Origin: Flavobacterium psychrophilum DSM 3660 = ATCC 49418
GTDB taxonomy: Bacteria; Bacteroidota; Bacteroidia; Flavobacteriales; Flavobacteriaceae
Direction: 5' to 3'
Assembly: GCF_002217405.1 (NCBI RefSeq)
Contig: NZ_MUHE01000030.1
Span: 108,210 to 172,209 of the forward strand
DNA: 64,000 bases
Below, piece by piece: positions 55,086-62,671 of the stretch. The notes beneath the pieces were generated by a model. The model saw only the letters and a list, made by a program, of their open reading frames with translations, had not been told where the DNA came from and did no database searches. Each line of letters starts with the position of its first letter. Position 1 is the stretch's first letter. A program made the translations under genes and the position numbers.

Positions 55086-56648
55086 ATGCCAAAAGAACTT
55101 TTACTTCAAGTTACTCCCGAAATTGCTGCAAATGAAAATTTGCTAAAAGACTATTTATCGAAACAAATAAAAGTTTCTGCAAAAGATGTTCAGCATGTTT
55201 CAATTTTAAAACGTTCTATCGATGCACGTCAGAAAGCCATAAAAATAAATTTGAAAGTAAATATTTTCCTTCAGGGAGAAAATTTTGTCGAACAAAAAAT
55301 TGTGCTTCCAGAATATAAAGAGGTTTCAAACTCGCAAGAAGTAATTGTAGTAGGAGCGGGGCCAGCAGGTCTTTTTGCTGCATTACAATTGATAGAATTG
55401 GGTTTAAAACCCATTCTTATAGAACGAGGAAAAGATGTTCGTGGTCGACGCCGAGACCTAAAAGCCATCAATGTAGATCATCTTGTAAATGAAGACTCTA
55501 ATTATTGTTTTGGAGAAGGTGGCGCAGGAACTTATTCTGACGGAAAACTATACACTCGTTCTAAAAAACGTGGCGATATAGATAGGATTTTGAAGTTGTT
55601 AGTCGCATTTGGTGCCACACCAGATATTTTGGTAGAAGCACATCCGCACATAGGAACCAATAAATTACCACAAATTATTCAGGATATTCGAGAAAAAATT
55701 ATCGAAATGGGCGGAAAAGTCCTTTTCGAAACCCGTGTCACGGATATTTTAGTTAAAAATAATGAAGTACAAGGCGTTGTCATTCAAAACGGAGATACAA
55801 TTGTTTCTAATAAAATTATATTAGCCACAGGACATTCGGCTCGTGATATTTTCGAATTATTAGATAAGAAGAAAATCTTTATCGAGGCAAAACCTTTTGC
55901 ATTGGGTGTTCGTGCCGAACATCCACAAAGTTTGATAGATCAGATTCAGTATTCTTGTGATTATCGAGGCGAACATTTGCCGCCAGCACCATATTCTATT
56001 GTAAAACAGGTAAATGGTCGGGGTATGTATTCTTTTTGTATGTGTCCCGGTGGGGTAATTGCGCCTTGTGCTACCAGTCCGGGTGAGGTTGTAACCAATG
56101 GTTGGTCGCCGTCAAAACGAGATCAAGTGACAGCAAATTCTGGAATTGTTATCGAATTGAAGTTAGAAGATTTTAAACCTTTTGATAAATTTGGCGCTTT
56201 GGCTGGAATGGAATTTCAAAAAAGTATCGAGCAAAAAGCATGGCATTTGGCTGGAGAAACTCAAAAAGTTCCAGCACAACGAATGATCGATTTTACACAA
56301 AACAAAGTATCTAAAGAAATCCCGAAAACCTCTTATGTGCCAGGAACCACTTCGGTAGAAATGGGTCAGGTTTTTCCAGGTTTTTTATCGCAAATATTGC
56401 GTGAAGGCTTTTCGGAATTCGGAAAATCGATGAAGGGTTATTTGACTAATGAAGCCATTTTGCATGCGCCAGAATCTAGAACATCATCGCCAGTTCGAAT
56501 TCCTAGAGACGAAATAACTTTAGAACATTTGCAAATAAAAGGGTTGTATCCTTGTGGTGAAGGAGCAGGTTATGCTGGCGGAATTATTTCGGCAGCTATA
56601 GATGGTGAGAAATGCGCTCTGAAAATAGGGGCGTGTTTGTTGGGATAA
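55086..56648 (+). CDS. FAD-dependent oxidoreductase (uncharacterised NAD(FAD)-dehydrogenase family)
   Basis: 520 aa. An N-terminal ~80-aa domain precedes the FAD-binding loop G90-A-G92-P-A-G95 (VVGAGPAGLFAALQ) and ERGKDVRGRRRD. Later motifs NYCFGEGGAGTYSDGKLYTR, MCPGGVIAPCATSPGEVVTNG and the C-terminal GLYPCGEGAGYAGGIISAAIDG are those of a widespread conserved flavoprotein family with no settled reaction. It lies 17 nt after the toxin gene, but that link is probably accidental. Confidence 0.85.
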   Translation: MPKELLLQVTPEIAANENLLKDYLSKQIKVSAKDVQHVSILKRSIDARQKAIKINLKVNIFLQGENFVEQKIVLPEYKEVSNSQEVIVVGAGPAGLFAALQLIELGLKPILIERGKDVRGRRRDLKAINVDHLVNEDSNYCFGEGGAGTYSDGKLYTRSKKRGDIDRILKLLVAFGATPDILVEAHPHIGTNKLPQIIQDIREKIIEMGGKVLFETRVTDILVKNNEVQGVVIQNGDTIVSNKIILATGHSARDIFELLDKKKIFIEAKPFALGVRAEHPQSLIDQIQYSCDYRGEHLPPAPYSIVKQVNGRGMYSFCMCPGGVIAPCATSPGEVVTNGWSPSKRDQVTANSGIVIELKLEDFKPFDKFGALAGMEFQKSIEQKAWHLAGETQKVPAQRMIDFTQNKVSKEIPKTSYVPGTTSVEMGQVFPGFLSQILREGFSEFGKSMKGYLTNEAILHAPESRTSSPVRIPRDEITLEHLQIKGLYPCGEGAGYAGGIISAAIDGEKCALKIGACLLG

Positions 56649-56688
56649 AATAGTTTTTATGATCTCTTTTTAAATTTAAAAACAGCAA

Positions 56689-57486
56689 ATGTTAATTACA
56701 ATAAATAGTATCGTAGCCTACATAGAAAAAAACGGGAATATACTAATTGAGTATTCACCCAAGCTAATTATTGCTTTTTTTATACTTTTTGTAGGTCATT
56801 ATCTAATTGGTTTTTTTAAGAGAGTTGTTAGTAATGAAGCACGAAAAAAAGCATTCGAGCCTACACTTTCTAAATTCTTAATAGATCTTCTGGTTTGGGT
56901 TTTACGGGTTTTACTTTTTGTCACTTTTATCTCTAAATTAGGGATAGAAACGGCTTCTTTTGTGGCTATTATAGGTGCTGCGGGTTTGGCAATTGGATTA
57001 TCATTGCAAGGTTCGTTGTCTAATTTTGCCGGCGGAATTCTTATTATATTGTTTAAACCATTTGAAGTTGGAGATTCTATAGAAGCGCAAGGTGTTTCGG
57101 GAACGGTTCTAGAAATTCAGATCTTTGTAACCAAATTAATTACAGGAAATAACCAAACGATATTTGTGCCCAATGGGAGTTTGTCTAACGGAAACATTAT
57201 CAATCATTCACTGGAAGGAACACGTCGTGCCGATTTACAAATTTCAGTGTCGTATGATGCCGATTTAAAAAAAGTAAAAGAAATTATTCAAGGTGTTTTA
57301 GATGCCAATGATAAAATACTAAAAGACCCAAAACCATCAATCGATGTGATTGCGCTTACTGATGTTTCGGTAAAATTATCGATTCGTCCTTGGGCAGATA
57401 ATGAGAATTTTTCTTCTGTTTGCTCAGAAACTTTAGAAAGTTGTAAAACCGAATTGCATCTTGCGGGGATTTTTTTTAAAAATTAG
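56689..57486 (+). CDS. mscS: Small-conductance mechanosensitive channel (MscS family)
   Basis: 265 aa with three N-terminal membrane helices. The pore helix TM3 has the Ala/Gly-rich IIGAAGLAIGLSLQGSLSNFAGG, and then comes the cytoplasmic beta domain FKPFEVGDSIEAQGVSGTV. The channel opens on osmotic down-shock. Its last 194 bp (57293-57486) are repeated at 58228-58421 beyond the higBA genes, so the present C-terminus (GIFFKN) may have come with that insert. The displaced copy would end GIGFKN. Confidence 0.92.
   Translation: MLITINSIVAYIEKNGNILIEYSPKLIIAFFILFVGHYLIGFFKRVVSNEARKKAFEPTLSKFLIDLLVWVLRVLLFVTFISKLGIETASFVAIIGAAGLAIGLSLQGSLSNFAGGILIILFKPFEVGDSIEAQGVSGTVLEIQIFVTKLITGNNQTIFVPNGSLSNGNIINHSLEGTRRADLQISVSYDADLKKVKEIIQGVLDANDKILKDPKPSIDVIALTDVSVKLSIRPWADNENFSSVCSETLESCKTELHLAGIFFKN
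57293..57486 (+). repeat. 194-bp direct repeat, copy 1: 3' end of mscS
   Basis: Same length as copy 2 at 58228-58421, no gaps, 12 differences by hand alignment (182/194). It forms the functional end of mscS. Differences cluster in the last 30 bp. Confidence 0.93.
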
Positions 57487-57511
57487 TAAATGCTTAGTAA
57501 GGCAGTCCTGA

Positions 57512-57871
57512 TTATTTATACGTTTGAATTAGAACATCAGTCGGAATATGTAAGAATTCGTGTAATTTTCTAATCATTTCAAGAGATAATTTTCTTTTGC
57601 GATTTAGAATTTCGCTCGCACGACTTTTTAGACCTACAATATTTGCCAAATCATTCTGATTATAACCCATTTGTTCCATTCTGAATTTTATTGCTTCTAT
57701 TGGGTCTGGTAAATCAATAGGGAAGTGTTCGTTTTCGTATTGGTCTATCAAAATCCCAAGCACTTCAAGTTCATCTCCTTCTGGCGTACCATTTTTTGCA
57801 TCAAAAATCATATCAAGTCTTTCAAGAGCTTGATTGTAATCTTTCTCTGTTTTTATAGGTTTAATTTCCAT
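57512..57871 (-). CDS. higA: Antitoxin HigA-like, HTH XRE family
   Basis: 119 aa. An acidic N-terminal half (TPEGDELEVLGILIDQYENEHFP) is followed by an XRE-type helix-turn-helix: MGYNQNDLANIVGLKSRASEILNRKRKLS. This layout is that of HigA antitoxins encoded after their toxin. It lies 5 nt downstream of the higB stop. It likely binds HigB and represses the promoter at 58187-58217. Confidence 0.87.
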   Translation of the reverse strand: MEIKPIKTEKDYNQALERLDMIFDAKNGTPEGDELEVLGILIDQYENEHFPIDLPDPIEAIKFRMEQMGYNQNDLANIVGLKSRASEILNRKRKLSLEMIRKLHEFLHIPTDVLIQTYK

Positions 57872-57876
57872 AGCTG

Positions 57877-58170
57877 TTAAATTTCGGTTGCGTTAATTTT
57901 GTCATATTCTGAATGCGTTCCAATGAATCGAATCCAAATCATTTGATAATCATAATTTATTTTGACTATCAATCTATAATTGTTTCCTTTTATATTGAAA
58001 ACAATTCGATTGCCATTCAAAATACTTGCACTTGGATATTCTTGCTTTATTTCATTTGGATTTTTCCATTCCGCCTTATTTGCCTCTTGAAACCAAGCCT
58101 TCAATTGTTGCTCACAATCGGCATGGGATTCCCAAAAATCTCGTAATATTTTTTTTGCAATTACCCTCAA
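57877..58170 (-). CDS. higB: Toxin HigB-like (mRNA interferase)
   Basis: 97 aa from a TTG start at 58170, giving RVIAKKILRDFWESHADCEQQLKAW, the usual HigB beginning. A frame to 58209 exists but would start inside the promoter. The core NRIVFNIKGNNYRLIVKINYDYQMIWIRFIGTHSEYD-type strands (IVFNIKGNNYRLIVKI, then IWIRFIGTHSEYD) match ribosome-dependent HigB/RelE toxins. It is transcribed ahead of higA and both lie between two copies of the mscS tail. Confidence 0.87.
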   Translation of the reverse strand: MRVIAKKILRDFWESHADCEQQLKAWFQEANKAEWKNPNEIKQEYPSASILNGNRIVFNIKGNNYRLIVKINYDYQMIWIRFIGTHSEYDKINATEI

Positions 58171-58186
58171 GTGATATAATTTTAAA

Positions 58187-58217
58187 CAAAGATAATAAAA
58201 AGTTCCCAAAACGGGAA
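58187..58217 (-). promoter_or_regulatory. higBA promoter with overlapping operator-like palindrome
   Basis: TATCTTTG (58187-58194, minus strand) fits TAnnTTTG, 16 nt before the TTG start. Just upstream, TTCCC-AAAAC-GGGAA (58203-58217) is a perfect 5-bp-arm inverted repeat where a HigA dimer could bind and block the promoter. Confidence 0.55.
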
Positions 58218-58227
58218 ATTATTTAAC

Positions 58228-58421
58228 GTGTTTTAGATGCCAATGATAAGATACTAAAAGACTCAAAACCATCAATCGATGTGATTGCGCTTACTGATGT
58301 TTCGGTAAAACTAGCGATTCGTCCTTGGGCAGATAATGAGAATTTTTCGTCAGTTTGCTCAGAAACTTTAGAAAGTTGTAAAACCGAATTGTATAATGTG
58401 GGGATTGGTTTTAAAAATTAG
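58228..58421 (+). pseudogene. Second copy of the mscS 3' end (194-bp direct repeat, copy 2)
   Basis: Encodes VLDANDKILKDSKPSIDVIA and onward to ELYNVGIGFKN with no start and no upstream gene body, so it is a detached gene end. Together with copy 1 it frames 741 bp (57487-58227) that contain only higBA and its promoter. Confidence 0.93.
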
Positions 58422-58534
58422 GAATGTTTTACCGCTTGGCGAGGTTGTGAACTTCGTAACTGCATATTTTCTGTTAAAGATAAGATTTCTTGCGAAAGAT
58501 AAACGTGAATTTAGCACTTTTTTCGCCACTGCGC

Positions 58535-58704
58535 CAAACCGCTGTGGCTGTTGCACAACTTGTAGTTTCGAATTTGATTACAAAATTATCATTATTAGTT
58601 GTTTTTAACTAATTGATTTACAGTAGTAATTAAAATTAAAACGCACAAAAAAGTTGATTTTGGATCTTATTTTTAGTTGTGCAACAAGCACCGCTGTTAG
58701 CGGC
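58535..58704. repeat. Folded attC-like element, copy 1
   Basis: Twelve-base perfect arms (58549-58560 and 58675-58686, TGTTGCACAACT) extend outward with small bulges to CGCCAAAC on the left and GTTAGCGGC on the right. A small hairpin CCGCT-GTT-AGCGG lies at 58691-58703. The terminal CGCCAAAC / GTTAGCG words resemble those of the element at 59083-59213. The rest of 58422-58716 has no gene. Confidence 0.5.
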
Positions 58705-58716
58705 TGGTGTTTGGAG

Positions 58717-59052
58717 CTATTGTTCGGGATATTTAATAAATGATTTTACTTCTTCATGTAAATCATATATGTCTTTAATAAATTTTGAAGCTGTTGAGTT
58801 TCGTTTCCCATATAAAGATTTAGCCAACGAAGCCGTACCTATTTCACTAGAATTTCTAAATCCTGAATAAAATAAATTATTTTTAATTTTTTCTTTTAAT
58901 GGTAAAAGTTTTTCAGGAACTGACGCATGCAACATGATATTAATTTCAACTTCACATTCTCTTAATCTTTCTTTAGCTGTACCTTTCCCGATACATAGTT
59001 TGTAGATAACAGTTGAGCTCTTACTAATAAAATAAATATATCTTGAAGTCAT
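58717..59052 (-). CDS. Small protein of unknown function between folded repeats
   Basis: 111 aa. It starts TSRYIYFISKSSTVIYKLCI and continues GKGTAKERLRE, a pattern faintly like the beginning of a GIY-YIG nuclease (YIY, then YKL.IG, then RLRE), but no catalytic Glu is obvious and the length is short. The second half is helical and charged. It lies between two folded attC-like elements, which suggests a mobile single-gene cassette. No function assigned. Confidence 0.5.
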   Translation of the reverse strand: MTSRYIYFISKSSTVIYKLCIGKGTAKERLRECEVEINIMLHASVPEKLLPLKEKIKNNLFYSGFRNSSEIGTASLAKSLYGKRNSTASKFIKDIYDLHEEVKSFIKYPEQ

Positions 59053-59082
59053 TGTTTTAATATAAAGTTCTGTTACACTTGC

Positions 59083-59213
59083 CGCTAACGTTTCCTTGCT
59101 AGAGCTTGTGGCGGCTTATGGAAAGCTTTTTTTCCATAACCGCCCAAGCGAAGTTATGAAAAGTAAACGAACAATTTACCGAAAAATTAGCCATAAGTTT
59201 TAGCAAGTGTTGG
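59083..59213. repeat. Folded attC-like element, copy 2
   Basis: Outer arms CGCTAAC + CTTGC on the left pair with GCAAG + GTTGGCG on the right (internal bulges). A central strong stem is formed by GGCGGCTTATGGAAA and TTTCCATAACCGCC. Total length about 131 bp. Similar in plan to integron attC sites but without the standard core sequence. Confidence 0.5.
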
Positions 59214-59224
59214 CGGGAGTTTTT

Positions 59225-59899
59225 TTATTTAGTCTTTTTTTTCAATAAAGAAAATACTAGGATGCTAGTCAAACATAGTGCAGCATTTAGAATATAATTA
59301 TAAATTGGATTATCAAGAATTATTGGGATAAAAGAAAACATTTTCGCGTATACCCAACAAATTCCATACAGAAAAGGTTCAACTATAATAATGATTCCAA
59401 TCGATTCCCAAAATTTTGTTTTCTTATCCAAAAGTCCAATAAATGGAAGAATCACCATAAGTACTATAAAAAGCCAACTAGAGGAAATAAAATGCCAAAA
59501 ATAATCTCTCGTTTTTAGTTTAATTGAAGCAATAATTGGTTTTGTTGCTGGTTTTCCAATTGGTTTTATGATAGGTTTTTCAGATTCTATGTCATTTTTG
59601 AATTCAATGCTTGTAAGAAAATCAAAAGCTTTATCCTTCCATGTTAAATGATTAACAATATTTTCTCTTAAAATAAATAATTTCTTTTTTTCTGCATCGG
59701 ATAGCGTGGTATCCTTTATAATTTTATTTATACCCTCTATTTGTTCAATTTTGTTTCCATTGTTATAAGAGAAGCTGAAGCTTAGTAAGTTATCTAGTAG
59801 AATAACTAGAATAACAGCAATTAAGAATAAAATTACTTTGTGCGGTAGTTTTTTTGTCTTATCGGTGAAAAAATGAAATATTGAGTTTAAAAGATCCAA
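59225..59899 (-). CDS. Predicted membrane protein, unknown function
   Basis: 224 aa with about four membrane helices: one near the N-terminus (VILFLIAVILVILLDNLL), then a ~100-aa charged soluble part including a Lys/Pro-rich PIIKPIGKPATKPII stretch, then three helices. No signal peptide and no family recognised. Its codons are very AT-rich. It follows the folded repeat at 59083 directly, so it may also be an acquired cassette gene. Confidence 0.65.
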   Translation of the reverse strand: MDLLNSIFHFFTDKTKKLPHKVILFLIAVILVILLDNLLSFSFSYNNGNKIEQIEGINKIIKDTTLSDAEKKKLFILRENIVNHLTWKDKAFDFLTSIEFKNDIESEKPIIKPIGKPATKPIIASIKLKTRDYFWHFISSSWLFIVLMVILPFIGLLDKKTKFWESIGIIIIVEPFLYGICWVYAKMFSFIPIILDNPIYNYILNAALCLTSILVFSLLKKKTK

Positions 59900-59975
59900 G
59901 ATTTAAAATTTAATATTAATTGCTACGTTTCCGCTAAAATTACTGCCAACTTGTGAATTTGTCTGATAATTACAT

Positions 59976-60776
59976 TTATTTTTTAAACCTCAAATCATCC
60001 CGTTTTATAAACTCGATTCTTCTTTTTGGTGCTTCTACTTTAGGGAAACTGGCTTCTTCGGTTTTGCTAGACGGTTCGATAAGGTTGTTTAGTTCTGTGA
60101 TTTCGGCATCGGTCAAATCTCGGTAACGACCCACGGGAATATCTAACGAGATATTGATGATTCGAATTCTTTTTAGCGATGTTACTTCGTAACCTAAATA
60201 TTCGCACATGCGACGAATTTGTCGGTTTAAGCCTTGTGTTAATACGATTTTGAAAGTGGTTTTGCTTATTTGTTCGACTTTGCATTTTTTAGTAACGGTA
60301 TCTAAAATGGGGATGCCGTTGCTCATTTTTTGAATGAATCTGTCGGTAATTAGCTTGTTTACTGTTACGGTATATTCTTTTTCGTGGTTGTTTCTGGCTC
60401 GCAGGATTTTGTTTACAATATCACCATCGTTAGTCATAAAAATTAGTCCTTCGCTGGCTTTGTCTAATCGTCCTATTGGGAAAATTCGTTTGGGATAATT
60501 GATAAAATCGACAATATTGTAGCGTACGTCTAAGTTTGTCGTGCATTCTATTCCTACTGGTTTGTTGAAGGCTAGATATACTGGTTTTTCGGTTTTTTCT
60601 CGAACTAATTTTCCGTCAACTCGTACTTCGTCGTGATGTGAGACTTTTGTTCCCATTTCTGGAACAATACCGTTTATTGTAATACGGCCTTCGTCTAGCA
60701 ATTTGTCGGCTTCACGGCGGGAACAATGGCCTGTTTCTGATAGAAATTTGTTAATGCGGGTTAAGTTTTCTTCCAT
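59976..60776 (-). CDS. rluF: 23S rRNA pseudouridine synthase, RluF-like
   Basis: 266 aa. An N-terminal S4 RNA-binding domain (RINKFLSETGHCSRREADKLL) precedes the RsuA-family catalytic domain with D105 in GRLDKASEGL. KPVGIECTT and the C-terminal QGLNRQIRRMCEYLGYEV follow RluF, which modifies U2604 of 23S rRNA in E. coli. The last ~40 residues form a basic, Lys/Arg-rich tail. RluB/RsuA are possible but the motifs favour RluF. Confidence 0.88.
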   Translation of the reverse strand: MEENLTRINKFLSETGHCSRREADKLLDEGRITINGIVPEMGTKVSHHDEVRVDGKLVREKTEKPVYLAFNKPVGIECTTNLDVRYNIVDFINYPKRIFPIGRLDKASEGLIFMTNDGDIVNKILRARNNHEKEYTVTVNKLITDRFIQKMSNGIPILDTVTKKCKVEQISKTTFKIVLTQGLNRQIRRMCEYLGYEVTSLKRIRIINISLDIPVGRYRDLTDAEITELNNLIEPSSKTEEASFPKVEAPKRRIEFIKRDDLRFKK

Positions 60777-61011
60777 TTTGCAAAGATAAGGATTTCTTGG
60801 GTGAGTTTTTTTCTTTTTTCTTTCAAGATTTCTTGTTCTTTATTTAGGGTTGGTTTTTAAAATAAAGTTTGTACTGCGAATACCGAATCTTGTATTGCAA
60901 ATATGCGATTGGTTTGCTAATATAGCCCTGATGGAGTGAAAATCCTTGCCATTTTTCTTGGCAAGATTGTAGCGAGAGCAGGAAATTAGATTGCTAGAAA
61001 TACCTGAATGA

Positions 61012-61857
61012 TTACGCTTCAAATAGAAATTGATAAATGGTTTGGTTTAATTTGTTGTCGTGCATGCTGTGGCCTAGTTTTTGGGTTGTTATGAATTGTG
61101 CGTTTTTCCAAGCGGTGGCAATTTTTTTTGCTTCGGTAAAAGCGATGACTTCATCGTGAATGTCATGGGCGATGATGCCTGGAATGGTGGTGTTTTTTAA
61201 GAATTTTTGGCTTGTAAATTGGTTAGTGTTTATGTTAAATCGTTGTTGGATGTAGGTTTTTATGAGTTGGCTCATTGTGGTGTTTAGTCCTAATAGGTTG
61301 GTGTAGTTTTGTATTAAAACATTGAAATCTGATGGGGAGCCTAATAGTATCATTTTTTCGAGATGGTTTTGTGGGTAATTGTACTGATAGTAGGCGCAGG
61401 CGAATGCCCCCATTGAGTGTCCGATGATGAATTTGGGTTGGGTTGTTTTAGAGATTGTGTTGATGAATTGTGCGTATGTGGGAATGTTGAATTCTTTGCC
61501 GCTACTTAGTCCGTGTGCTGGTGCATCTATGGCTATGATGGTGCTTCCTGATTTTAGGAGTAGCCGGATTAGTTTTTCCCAGCGTGCGGCATTGCTTTGC
61601 CAACCGTGAATTAATAGTATTTTATTTTCGTTGCCTTGCCAGGTGTAGGTTTGAAAATGATGTTGGTCGTGGCTAATGGTTTTTTTTGTGGCTTCTTGTA
61701 GGATTTGTGGTAGGTTGTCTGGCGATAATTTGCCTTTTCGGGGTTGGCTAAAATGTTTGTAAGCTATTGCTAATGCCTTGTTTGGCATGGTGTAGCTTAG
61801 TAGGTTGATGTAAAATCCGATAGATTTTGTGAGTATAAGTGTTAGTTTTTTTTTCAT
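61012..61857 (-). CDS. Alpha/beta hydrolase
   Basis: 281 aa. The oxyanion region LLIHGWQSNAARWEKLI, the nucleophile elbow GHSMGAFA, and IAHDIHDEVI with the acidic member are visible; the catalytic His is in KLGHSMHD near the end. No signal peptide. A later ATG (residue 24) could be the true start, since the given ATG directly follows a terminator hairpin. Substrate unknown; cytosolic lipid esterase-like enzymes share this plan. Confidence 0.8.
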   Translation of the reverse strand: MKKKLTLILTKSIGFYINLLSYTMPNKALAIAYKHFSQPRKGKLSPDNLPQILQEATKKTISHDQHHFQTYTWQGNENKILLIHGWQSNAARWEKLIRLLLKSGSTIIAIDAPAHGLSSGKEFNIPTYAQFINTISKTTQPKFIIGHSMGAFACAYYQYNYPQNHLEKMILLGSPSDFNVLIQNYTNLLGLNTTMSQLIKTYIQQRFNINTNQFTSQKFLKNTTIPGIIAHDIHDEVIAFTEAKKIATAWKNAQFITTQKLGHSMHDNKLNQTIYQFLFEA

Positions 61858-61883
61858 AAAAAAAGCCTTCGTTTAGAAGGCTT
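61857..61883 (-). terminator. Rho-independent terminator after the zinc-ribbon-family gene
   Basis: On the minus strand AAGCCTTC-TAAAC-GAAGGCTT is a perfect 8-bp stem followed by seven T. It lies 7 nt after the stop at 61890 and ends right at the ATG of the next gene. Confidence 0.88.
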
Positions 61884-61889
61884 AATGTA

Positions 61890-62669
61890 TTACATTTTGG
61901 CGAATAATCGCTCCATTTTTTCTCTTTCTTCTTCGGCTAGTGTGCTGTCTACTAAAATTCTTCCACTGTGTTCGTCTGTGATTACTTTTTTGCGTGAAGC
62001 GATTTCCATTTGAATTTGTGGTGGAATGGTAAAGAATGATCCTGCTGATGCGCCTCTTTCTATAGAAACTACTGCTAGACCGTTTCTTACGCTAGATCGA
62101 ATTCTTTTGTAAGCGATTAGCAAACGTTCTTCAATTTTTGCTTCGTATTCTAATGATTGTTGCGATAGGAATGTTTCTTCTTTTTCAGTTTCGGACATGA
62201 TTGCCTCTAGTTCTGATTTTTTGTGTTTCAGGTGATTAGATTTTGCTTCTAATCTTTCTTTAGATTGATTGTACACTTCTTTTTTGTGCTCGATAGAAGC
62301 TTTCATTTCTTTGATGTGCTTCTCAGAGAGTTGAATTTCTAATTCTTGGTATTCTACTTCTTTTGTTAAAGAGTTAAATTCTCTGTTGTTGCGAACGCTA
62401 TCTTGTTGTTTTGTGTATTTTTTTATCGATTCTTTGTGCTCATCAATAGCATTTTTCTTTTCTTTGATTTTTTCGTCCATAGACTCTAAATCAACTTTTA
62501 GTTTTTCTAAACGAGTGCTTAATCCTGCTACTTCATCTTCTAAATCTTCCACTTCTAGTGGTAATTCGCCTCTTACATTTCTAATTTCGTCAATACGAGT
62601 GTCGATTAACTGTAAATCGTATAACGCTCTTAACTTCTCTTCAACGTTCAATTCTTTTGTAGCTGCCAT
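61890..62669 (-). CDS. Coiled-coil protein of the C4 zinc-ribbon family, cysteines lost
   Basis: 259 aa, mostly a long coiled-coil hairpin (residues ~10-195), then a short C-terminal module: SIERGASAGSFFTIPPQIQM and KKVITDEHSGRILVD. In the parent family this module has two Cys-x2-Cys pairs binding zinc; here the positions are Ala/Ser and Asp/His/Ser, so no zinc ribbon can form. It is 2 nt downstream of the NIF3-like gene, a common pairing in many bacteria. Role unclear. Confidence 0.85.
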   Translation of the reverse strand: MAATKELNVEEKLRALYDLQLIDTRIDEIRNVRGELPLEVEDLEDEVAGLSTRLEKLKVDLESMDEKIKEKKNAIDEHKESIKKYTKQQDSVRNNREFNSLTKEVEYQELEIQLSEKHIKEMKASIEHKKEVYNQSKERLEAKSNHLKHKKSELEAIMSETEKEETFLSQQSLEYEAKIEERLLIAYKRIRSSVRNGLAVVSIERGASAGSFFTIPPQIQMEIASRKKVITDEHSGRILVDSTLAEEEREKMERLFAKM

Positions 62670-62671
62670 AT

